Positions 12,812-24,800 of a stretch of DNA of 64,000 bases are shown one piece after another; positions within the stretch are counted from its first letter, which is position 1, and every line of letters begins with the position of its first letter. The notes beneath the pieces were generated by a model. The model saw only the letters and a program-made list of their open reading frames with translations. It ran no database searches and was not told where the DNA came from. The position numbers were made by a program, and so were the translations under genes. Origin of the DNA: Valencia hispanica (taxonomy: Eukaryota; Chordata; Actinopteri; Cyprinodontiformes; Valenciidae); NCBI GenBank assembly GCA_963556495.2, contig OY747701.1, positions 36,546,001 to 36,610,000 of the forward strand. The letters run 5' to 3'.

Positions 12812-15800
12812 CTTTTGGGAACAAAAAGAAAATAAATGCTCATTAGGGTAACGCTTCACAAATAGGTTAGTTTTCCAAGTTTTACAGAGGAAGACCTACC
12901 ACTGCATTGCAGGATGCCATTTCCTTGACCCGCAGCATCACCTCTTGGTTAAATGTGGTTGGCCAGAAAACCTGTGACACCAGACCTCGACTACATGCTT
13001 CTTGTGCTGTGAGTTTTCTCCCACAGAACAACATCTCATTGGCCTGCATTTAGAAGTTATTTCAGTGCATCATGTATATTTGAAATAGATTTTAATCAAA
13101 ATGAGCTACTGAGGTTGCTTATTTTGATAGAAGGGGATTAAATAAAAACAGATACCCACCAAAGCTACACCCAGAATCTGGGGGAAGGTATAAGAGGAGC
13201 ATCCAGAAGGGGTGAGGTGGAGGGCTGCACATGGCGTTTGGAACCAGGCTCTCTCGCTAGCCCACACGACATCACACAGAGGCAGGATGGATGCCCCCAA
13301 ACCCAAAGCGGGCCCATTTATTGCCACCACAATAGGCTTTTTGAAGTGGATAAATGCCAGTACAAAGTCCCTAAAGGAGTATCAGAGAGATGAGTGCAGA
13401 TTCTGTCCAGAATCAGTGCATATCATGAAAGATTCAGGCTCTAACTTACCGTACAGCTTCTGCGATTCGGCTGCTCTCTTTTCTGCGGTCAGTGGACAAA
13501 CGCCCTATGAGGTAGGAGGGCTCCAGGCCGCTGCAAAAAACTGTCCCCACAGAGCTGAGGAGTAACAGCTTACTGTCATCAGTAGCTGCATTCCCCAAAG
13601 CTCGACAGACTTCCTTCATGATCTGTAGAGACAGACGAAAATGAGAATAAATTGTTAAGTAGCTACATGAAGCGCCAGCAGCTTTTGTAGCTGTGTAAGC
13701 AACCAGACAAGTGATATATGTTTACATTGCAACATTGGCAGTCTATAGAGTTCACCAGCGGTTACCAGACAGATCTTATCGTCATTTGGTTGATTTACAT
13801 GAGGACAACAAATACAGAAGTAAAAATACAAAAATTAAGGGCAGAAATGTTTGGTGTGAACAAGAAATGACTACATTTTTGTTTAGTCATGAATAGCAAC
13901 TTAAAATCAGCATTTTATTTCAAACTTTATTTTTAAAAAAGCTTATAAGTTTGGCTTCTATTTTAGAAAGAAAAGAAAAGCACAATACAGTAAATCTTAA
14001 ATTTAAAGATTAAACTGTGTCACAGACTATTTGACAAAGAATTCCTCAAAAACAATCAGAAAAAAGTGGTGTGGTCCTGGAAAGGCTTACATGCAACCAG
14101 AGGACAGCAACTGAAGCTATGGATATGCCACAGGTCCAATAAAAGCTACAACAATAAGTGGCCTGTTGACGTTCCACAGCTCTGCTGTAAGTAGGAAAGT
14201 ATTTCTCACTAGTTTACATTACTTAAACTTTGTCATCACAAGTGAACTCTCTTTTAGCAACATAGAGAAAAAGTGATGGATTGCTTTGACTTATTTCAGT
14301 TGGGGACTTGAAAACCTGTATTAGTACATTTCAAAAGCATTCATACAAAGTGAACTTTTTTTTACATTATGTCACCCAACAATCAGAATCAAAAGTGTCA
14401 TTTATTAGCATTTTATCTGATAGATCAAAACAATATGGTACTTCATTTGAACTGAAACTCTTTTTTACATTATGTTTTTTTACTAATAAGAATTTGAAAA
14501 GTGTGCAGAGCATTTGATCTCAGGCCCACTCACTCAAGACACCTTTAAATAAAAATCCAACGCAACCAATTGCCTTCAGAAGATACCTTGTGATTAAACG
14601 GAATCCACGTGACAATAAATTAACCTTAGTAAAAACACCTGGCCAGTTGGAGCATTACTGCACAAACAGCATCATTAAGACCAAGGAACACGGTTAGGTT
14701 AGCAGGGTTATGAAAAAACATTCCAACCTTTGGACATCTAATGCAGCACTGTTCAATCGATCATCCAAAAACAGAAGGAGTATGTCAAAGCTGCAAACCT
14801 ACTAAGACATGGTGCCTACTGCAGTGGCAACAGACATGTAGGGGACACAAAAAACATGTACTGCGCAGATGACACCAAAAATGTAACATTTTTTCAGGGT
14901 ATTTGTGAAATAAAAGTCACAAAAAGACTGGAGACAGGTGTGAAATCTTCAACAACAACCTCAAAGATACAGCAGGAGCCCCAATGGAAAGGTTAAGAGC
15001 AAAGCATATTTATATGTTAGAATGGTCCAGTCAAAGTCCCAACATAAATCCAAGTGCAAATCTGTGGCGATTTGAAAACAGATGAGCATCGATGATCTCC
15101 ATCCAATCTGACTGTGTTTGATTTATTTTGCAAAAAGGAATGGGAAATTAAATCTAAGCTTGGAGAGGCATACACCAAAATACTCAAAGCTGTAACAGAA
15201 GCGAAAGGTGGGGACTAAATGCATATGCACATAGCACCTTTCTGATTTTTATACATATAAAAAAAAGGTGTACATTTTTCCTTTGAGGTCTGCATTATGT
15301 ACACACTATGGTCGACCGTGACTCAGGAAGTAGGAGTTCGTCCTATAACTGGAGGGTTGGCGGTTCGAGTCCCCACTCTGTCCATCTCGGTCGTTGTGTC
15401 CTTGTCTATTGGTGGTGGTCAAAGGACCTGGTGGTACCAGTATTTGATAGCCTCGCTTCTGTCAGTGTGCTCCAGGGCAGCTGTGGCTACAATGTAGCTT
15501 TCCATCATCAGTGTGTGAATGTGTGCCTGAATGGGTGAATGACTGAATGTAGTGTGAGGCACTTTGGGTTCCTCAAGACTAGTTAAAGCGCTATAAGAGT
15601 ACAGGCCATTTCTTTCGTTTACTTTCTCTTGGGCTCTCACACAAAATTCCAATAAAATCCAGTAAAGTTTCTGGCTGTAGAGTGATAAAGTCCAAGGGGG
15701 ATGAATACTTTTGCAAGGCACTATATAAAAATAATAAACAGCATAGTGCTTGCCCCATTTACTTATGCAATTTGAGCTGTGACTGGAGTACAGAGTACAT

Positions 15801-18800
15801 TTTTGGATCTGAATGCAGTTTCTGCTTGGATCTTGAAGCATACCTTTGATTTACGGTTAAACCACATTTCACTTGATCTCAACAGTTGAGTGAGTTTTTG
15901 CATTTTTGTCTGTAAAAAAGTCTCAGACTGGAAAAGAGTTTGCTTTTATATCTGAATATTCTACCAGTGTGGAGTGTGAGTAAAATATTTACATGGCAAG
16001 TTGCTCAGCATCTTATTTCTTTGACAGCCTCACTTGACCATATTCATTCATTCTGTACTGTGGTATAAGCAAATTACATCTTTACATAACACAAATATTC
16101 GTTTTCAATATGCAAAGGAGAGCTATTCAACATTTAAAATAAGAACAGAAATATATGTAAACTGGTATGTTTGCCCTTTGTCTCATGCAATGAAGACCAG
16201 AGCGACATGGAGTCCCTAGACACTGCAGCCCCCACCCAGGTCACCATCTACAGTCAATCGGCACACTGATAATGCGTTTTAATCAGATTATCATCCTTGA
16301 CCTATATTAAACATCCAACCTCAAAGTGAACTTAATTCTCCATGTCTCATCAGGCCTTTAATCTGTCCTGTTTAATTGATCGTGACCTCAGTCTGAGCTT
16401 ATATTTTCCCCATGTTACAGGGATATAAGCCTGCATACAGACCTGTCTCTCTTGATAGACACAATGTGAGTCTGATAAATTTAGATGGTTTGTAAAACAA
16501 TCCAGGTAGGATTTATGTTCAGCAATAACAAGTTTCAAGAAAATTAATTGGATTCGATGTAATGTCTGCTGGAGTGATAGAGAAACAGCTGCTTTTCTGT
16601 GTTTTAGAACAAATGATGGCATTTTAGCGAGACAAATTAAAACCCTGCTCCCAAACACGAAGCGAAGATGAACAGATGCTAGATCAGCTCTGTGTGAAAG
16701 ACGGAAGAGGGCTGTCGAAGTGACATTCAAGTGCAGCCAGGAGACATCTTGAGGGTGTTTGGAAACAAACAAATATGGCACCAATGCAGAAACTACGAAC
16801 AACAGCTTCCTGGAAGTAAAAACTCAGAGATGTGTATATCCCAAATAATCATCTAGTTGATGCTGCCTTTAGACTTTGCATTTCATCACATTTAGTAAAT
16901 TAAAGTCTATTTTGCCTTAGTTCAATAACTTTTGAAATAAGTGTTTGACAAAGACTGTTTATCACTCTGATCTGATATTAGGAAGGGCAGAGCAACAAAA
17001 AACAGAAAAATGTGCTATACTCATAAGAACAAGTAATACAGATAAACAGGAAATCTATTAGGTTTCAGAATCCCCCCCCAACCCTTGGTGAGCAATTTAG
17101 ACTGCAATGGGGAATGCAGCAAGCGGCCAAATTGCCAGCAACCATTGCCAAAGCAACTGAAGAGCTTTTCAAAGTGAATTGATAAAATATCAAAGATTGG
17201 AAATACTTCCACTGGCTGAAGGACTTTCATAAAAGACTAACCAAGCATTTACTCCTAATAGTTCTGCAGCAGCTCTGAGTATTTCTCTGCCTCTATGGCC
17301 ATGGACACAGGGTAGTTTTATTGAATGGACACAGGTGATGTGGTTTATAAAATATATTGTAAAACTGGTGCATATGATGTAGAAACTACTTGTAATATCA
17401 GATCTTACACTTAAAGGTCATCCGAAAATGCGTCTCAGATATTAATTTGCAAGAAAAAAAACAATATCCACAAGAACAAAAACATGTACTGTCACAAAAC
17501 CAGCAGTTTGTGCTGTAAAATTGACACACATGCACATATTGTTTGTCAGTTCTGTTTTCTTTTACCTACCCCATGAAATTTACAACCTGCTTGTATAATC
17601 TTAGTACAGATTAGAAGCAACACACAATTTGTAAGATATCCAAGAATTGAATTCATTTTACAGCGACATGATCTCATCGTCTCTACAGTCTATGGGGCAA
17701 AAGGGCACAAAACGTAAGAAAAGAATCTGAAGAATACTAAGTTGTTGCCATGATGCATTTGAGTCACATTTGCATCAGGGAACCTGTGATAATTGCATAT
17801 ACCCTAATCTTAATGCTTTATTACCATACAATAAAATAATCTTTCAATAATGTTACCAGACAGTCTCAATACAAAGATCTTTGCTTTGAAAATGCTGTGT
17901 CATCCAGCACAATTTTGGAGGGGAATGGCAGAAGAAGCCATGGTTGGTGGTTAGATACAAACAAGCAATTAAAAGGTAAAATTATTTAAACATGGTCTGT
18001 GTTAATTCTGAAACATTTTATTGATTGTTTGAATCTAACGACCGGGGCTATATCTCATCCCCGACATGGCGCCCTGATGCAACACCGGCCGACTGAATTT
18101 AGACAGCAACATTAAAAAAAGGGGGTAAATATTCTGCCAATATTATGAGCATCTGCATAAAGTCATACACAAAATCCAACAGAGTTAAATTAAATAACAG
18201 CATAATACAACTTTGGCCCTTCCTCGCCATTCTACTCCAAATTGTGCTGGATGAGGAAAACATCTGAGCAATAACTCTGTTGGTTATGTCGGACAGCACT
18301 TAAGTCTTGAGTGCTGGGGCTAGGATCATTCAAAAAATATCTTCCAAACTCAAGATGACATCCTTTGATAAATTATTTCTTTCTTGATCTGTGGGAATAA
18401 GTGGAGCTGAACGAAGTTCCTGCAACTCCAACACTTGACTTAGCATGTTGTTGCTAGTTTTACAGACTGGTCATAGTGAACAGGTTGGGTACCCAGAAAG
18501 ATCAATGTTTAAGCACCAGGCAATGGACATTCTGGTCCAACCCTCTGACCCTGATTGGCAGATGAACTTATTCAGTTGAAAAGTGTCATTATGACATAAA
18601 TAAGCCACAGGGAAAAACACCATTATGAAATAAAAGCTGACTTTGGGAAACTGACATTTTAGAATAAAAAACTGATGAAACTAAATAAAAGTGGTTAAAT
18701 AACAATACCTTTTATTAGGAAAAAATTACAGTTAAATGTTTTATATTAATAATACATTTTTAAAGGAAAATGAAAAAATATTTCATACTAATGAGCTTAG

Positions 18801-21800
18801 AATTTTAAATATACAGTTTTTTTCCAATAAAATGTAAATATAAATTGTAAATATAATTAAATACTCAATTTAACATAAGTTAAATGCATTGTAGCGGTAT
18901 GAGAAAACCTGCATATAAAAATGTTTTAAAAAGACATTTCAAAGATGAAAGTGAGTTTGCCAGTCAGATTTCCTCAGGGAGACTATATTTACCATACTGC
19001 CATACCATACCTTCTTAGCTGAAGGTATGGTATGGCCGGAAAAGCTTAGACTGAGGACCTTACCTTTCAGCCAGTTGGGAAAGATGTTTGGAGATCTGAG
19101 AAAGACTTTGATGGGAGCCCAGAGTGGGCCTTGAAAGTCTTATAAAAATATCCTAAATTCAGTTGTATATTTAATAGGAAGCTAGTAGAGATACGTTAAG
19201 AGTAATGTTTATTTTTTAGGTTTTGGCAAGAAGTTTGGGTGGTGCCTTTTGAGTCATCTGTAGTAAGTGTAAGCTTCCTTCGCTCAAATAAGGGTCTAAT
19301 GAGTCACAATAGTCTTATTTTGCATGAATCACTACCTCAAGATACAGTATAAACAACAACTGACCCCTGAGCCTCCTAAGCTGCATTAAATATTTGAATA
19401 ACTAAACTGACATGCTTATTTAAAGAGCATATTGAATGATATTTTATAAAATACATAATGTCCAAAAATTACTATTTGAAACGTTTGAAGGTATTTTAAA
19501 TTTCACAATGCATAATGGCACACATTTTAATTAAGAAATTTCATAATCTTGATCTGTGACATAAGAGGGGAGAGTCATATGCTATGTACTGCCTCAGCTC
19601 AGAAGCTAGTTATCAGGTCTAGTGGTTGTGTTCTCAAGAGTCTGTGTGTTCACTTGTTTTGGATTGCGTTCATTTTCCTTGATTGTAAATTATTGTGTTT
19701 GTAGAGGCTGTAGAAACGCCAGCCTGCCAGAACATCAAGTCCACAGGTTTCTAAAAAATAAAAAAAGTGCACCATCTTCCGTGCCTGGCTGCGTTTTGTG
19801 CAGCTGAAAAGCCTGAACTTAACTTCTGCTTCGGCTATAAAAAACGCGGGTGTTAGTGAAGCTAACTTCAGACCGGATAATTAAAATCCTGGCAATGTGA
19901 TGGAGTTTAATGTGCGATACCGAAGTAAAGACCTGGGGTCTCATTTATAAAACTTTGCGTAGAATCATTACTAAAACCGTACTTAAGCTCAGCAACTTTT
20001 TTTTACTTACGCCTAGTAAGTTTCCGATCTATCAAACTTGGAGTACGCACAGCTGCACGCACTTTCCGTTTTATAAATCCCACTCTCCCTAGAAATGTGC
20101 GCATGTGTTTTTGGATCATATCCCGCCTCCTACACACCCACTTTCTCCCATAAGCGGTTCATGCAAAGCGTCTAGTGAATATTCTGCATAGACTTAAGCC
20201 AGCTAATATGGGCGTTTCCATAGACTGTATAGGGCGTTTCACAGGTAACCGTGGCAACCGAGAGGCGGATAAAGTAATTCCACAGAGCCAGCTGCAGGCT
20301 CGTAGAGGCACGGAAAACCATTTTTTTTTTTCAGTTAATCACTCAATCAGCACTCTACTCAGCCAAAGGCAGCCAAAATGCTTCACATTAAAAGAGAAAA
20401 ATACAGTTGCAAAAAGAAAAACAAGAAGAGAGTAAAAAGATTTAAAAATGTAATAATAAAAAGCAGCACAAGCAATAAAAAAGATAAGAACAATAAAGTT
20501 TCAATTAGGCCTATATGATTACTTCTTGTAGCAACACTAAGACTGGGATTTATTAAACAAACTAAAACTAGATATTAGGGCTGTAAAGTCCTAGTCGACT
20601 GGTCGACTTCTTGGTTGATGTGTTCTGAGTCGACCAAAATTCTGATTGGTCATTTTAATCCGTGTTAATTTTTTTAATTTGATTGGACAAGAGACATTCC
20701 ATGAGAGCTGATCGGTGATGATGTTAGAGTAGGCTACAACAGCGCTGCCTCTCGTGTGATATTGCTTTAACAGTCTACAGGGAGATCGAAGAACGTCCAC
20801 CTTATTTAACGTGCTGTGGCTTCAGTGCTTAATTTGTAAATCATTAGGTGCGGGAACGCAAAGTACATGACAGCGTAGGCATGACCAGAGACGCGCACAG
20901 GTCCCGGAACGCAGTAAATGGTAGCGTGAAAAAAAAAAATGTAAAAACAGGATGCGGGCCTTACAGGCCTGTGTGTTTTAAATATTGTAATGTTCTCCGA
21001 TAGATGCAGACAATGGTTGTAATCGAATGCTTTAATGCTGACTGCTGTTGGCCGCAATCACGCCTTACAAAGCAGTAATCAAAAGAACTCTCACATAAAC
21101 CGGTTGTCTGTCTAGCTCCATTTACAGACACACACCAGTTCCCCGGCACTCAACTGCGCACTCCCCCACGCGCAGCCTGCAGAACAGTGCCCCACCCACC
21201 TGAACAGTGCAACAACACTAACGCACAATCTTGGCATAAACCCTTACATATATAAATCTGACCTTACAAAAAATAAAACACACATTCCACAGCATTACAA
21301 TCTCGGGATTTGGTTTATGAATGCCTACGCGTATTATTATTTTATTTAATACATTTAAAATAGTTTTTTTTAAATATATTTTATACATGAGAGGGGTGCC
21401 GGATCAGCCAAAATAGGTCAGAATCAACAGGTGGGGGATCCTGTTCCGGCAGGATCCAGCTCAAATTAAGCCCTGTGTGGCTTGCTGAATATTTTTGTTT
21501 AGCGTTTACTACAGTGAGTCCTCTACCATGTCAAATACATCAGCAGTGTGGCAGAATTTGGTTGATTACAGCCCTATTTATTTTGTTTCATTTTATTGCT
21601 AATAATAATATAGACGAACATATGGTTCCCTTTTATCATTGTGCAGATTTATTTCTGTTTACTGGATTTGGTCGGGTTTTTTATTTTATTTATTTTATTG
21701 CCTAATGCGCAATTGCGCCGTGCCCACAGTCTTTGTTTTGAGCCCAATGCGCAGCTTTATTCCATTTGTACTTGTCTTGATCAGGCATGTTTAATAAAGA

Positions 21801-24800
21801 CAATTTTCACTGAATTGCCTTGCAGTGTAATTGCAGTAATCATGGCATATTATATTGCGCAGATGCACGTAATGCAAAATGCTGTCAGAACACCCCCCCC
21901 CTATAAATCCCAAACTTTGCATAGAAAGTTGCTTACGTAGTTTTCAGACCCCGTTTTGTGCGTAAGCAAGCTTTATAAATGAGACCCCTGGTGCAGTTCA
22001 CACCAGCCCCAGCAGTGCCTTCGGTGCTTACAGCTTAATTGGGACCGCAGCTGCTTTTGGACCTGAAGCAGGTGGGAGACACGATCGCGTATCGTTCAGA
22101 GGCTCAGCTCTACCCAGATTTCAAGTCAATTCAATTCAGTTTATTTATATAGCACCAATTCACAACAGATGTCATCTCAAGGCACTTAACAAGAAGTCAT
22201 TTCAATACATTTATACAAACATTCCAATCAGTTAAAAAGTTTCCTATTTAAGGAATCCCAGCAGATTGCGTCAGTCATTGGCGTGAGATTGGGCAGACTT
22301 TCCAACCACAGCAATCCTTCATCAATCCCTCATACTGAGCAAGCATGTAGCAACGGTGGAGAGGAAAAACTCCCCTTTAACAGGGAGAAACCTCCAACAG
22401 AACCAGGCTCCGTAGGAGCGGCTATCTGCCACGACCGTCTGGGGGCTTGAGAAGACAGAGCAGAGACACAGAAGGAACAGAAGATCTGATATAAGAGAAC
22501 TTTCTATGTTACAGGAAGTAAAAAGTTAATAACAGGACACAGTGGATGTTCAGTTAGTGGGAGGATCATCCCAGTCGATGCCCCCCGTCCAACAGGGCAT
22601 TGCAGCCAAGCAGGATACCAGATCAGATATATCTTCTATGGTGAGAAAAAAACTGAGAGAAAACAAAGTTAACAGTCGAAATAGCAGCATGTACTGTAAT
22701 ACAACTGGAGAGTCGTAGTAGAAAAGGAAGTAGCAGAGTGATGAAAATTGGTAAGTCTGTCCTCCAGCAGTCTAAGCCTATAGCCGCATAACTACAGAGA
22801 TAGCTCAGGATGACCTAAGCCACTCTAACTATAAGCTTTATCAAAAAGGAAAGTTTTAAGCCTGGCCTTAAAAGTAAACAGAGTGTCTGCCTCACGAACT
22901 AAAGCTGGGAGCTGGTTCCACAGGAGAGGAGCCTGATAACTAAAAGATCTGCCTCCCTTTCTACTTTTAGAAATCCTAGGAACTACAAGTAAACCTGCAG
23001 TCTGAGAGCGAAGGGCTCTGTTGGGAACATATGAAACAATTTGATTTCTGATGTATGATGGAGCTTGATTATTAAGGGCTTTGTATGTAAGAAGAAGGAT
23101 CTTAAATTCTATTCTGGATTTAACAGGGAGCCAATGAAGGGAAGCTAAAACAGGAGAAATGTGATCTCTCTTTTTAATATGCATCAGAACTCTTGCTGCC
23201 GCATTTTGGATCAACGGAAGGCTTTTAATGGCATTTTGTTGACTTCCTGATAGTAAAGAATTACAGTAGTCCAGCCTTGAGGTAACAAATGCATGGACTA
23301 GTTTCTTAGCATCACTCCTGGACAGGATGTTTCTAATTTTAGCAATATTCCGGAGGTGAAAGAAAGAAATCCTAGAAACCTGTTTAATATGGGATTTAAA
23401 TGACAAGTCTCGGTCAAAAATAACGCCGAGGTTCTTTACGTTATTACTGGGGGCCAATTTAATGCCATCCAGATGAATTGATTGACTCATCAGTTTCTGT
23501 TTTAGAACTTCTGGTCCAAAGACAGCAACTTCTGTCTTGTCAGAACTTAAAAGCAAAAAGTTTAGGGTCATCCATGTTTTTATGTCTTCCAGACATGCCT
23601 GTAATCTACCTAACTGACTGGGTTCATCAGGATTTATGGATAGTTGTGTATCATCTGCATAGCTGTGGAAATTTATCCCATGCTGTCTAATGATTCTACC
23701 AATTGGGAGCATATATATGGTGAACAGAATTGGTCCAAGCACAGAACCCTGTGGAACTCCACAAGTAACCCTTGAGAGTGAAGAAGATTTATCATTTAGA
23801 TGAACAAACTGGAATCTATCAGACAAATATGATTTAAACCAGCCTAGTGCTGTTCCTTTGATCCCTGCAACATGTTCAAGCCTTTCTAAGAGAATATTAT
23901 GATTGACTGTGTCAAAAGCAGCACTGATATCTAACAAAACCAGAACAGACACAAGTCCATTATCTGAGGCTATGAGAATATTATTAGTAACCTTCACCAG
24001 TGCTGTTTCAGTGCTATGATGAGCTCTAAAACCTGACTGAAACTCTTCAAACAGCTCGTTACTGTTTAGATGCTCACAGACTTGATTAGCAACAATTTTC
24101 TCAAGGACTTTGGATAAGAAAGGAAGGTTAGATATAGGTCTGTAATTCACTAAGTCATCTTGATCAAGGGAAGGTTTCTTGAGTAAAGGTTTAATTACAG
24201 CTATTTTAAATTCCTGTGGTACGTATCCGTTTACTAAGGATAGATTCATCATATCCAAAATGGGGCCAGGAACCAAATGGAACACTTCTTTAAATAATTT
24301 GGTTGGAATTGGGTCCAACATACAAGTTGAAGGTTTAGATGAGGCTAATATTTTTGATAATTCCGAAAGCTCAAATGAGGTTCTACAGTTCTTTCCGATG
24401 CTGCGCCATTTACTGAGGAAGAAGTAATCATGTTTGGGAGGATGCCAATGATTTTATTTTTAATAGAATAAATTTTATTTATGAAGAATCCCATAAAATC
24501 ATCACTGCTAAGAGCTGGGGGAATAGTTGGCTCAACAGAGCTATGACACTGTGTAAGTTTGGCAACTGTACTAAAAAGAAACCTAGGATTGTTTTTATTC
24601 GCCTCTATTAATGATGGAAAAATATGCTGTTCTAGCTTGTCGAAGGGTCTTTTTATACAGCAGTAGACTGTTATTCCAGGTTAAATAGGAATCCTCTAGG
24701 CGTGTAGAGTGCCATTTTCTCTCCAACTTCCTAGTATTCTGCTTTAAAATATGCAACTCTGCGTTAAACCAAGGAGTCAGCCTCCTATGGCTAGCCACTT

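Larger units (their letters stand above)
19935..21988. mobile_element. Outer DNA element with GGGGTCTCATTTATAAA inverted ends
   Basis: GGGGTCTCATTTATAAA at 19935-19951 is matched exactly by its reverse complement at 21972-21988. Subterminal sequence is also related on both sides (GTAAG/ACGTA motifs, 'tttataaatccca'). No transposase remains. No clear target duplication was found, so superfamily is open. Two further elements are nested inside. Confidence 0.7.

Noticed and set aside
18999..19036. MicroRNA precursor
   Set aside because: A 16-bp stem with a 6-base loop is too short for a standard animal precursor; kept only as a hairpin.
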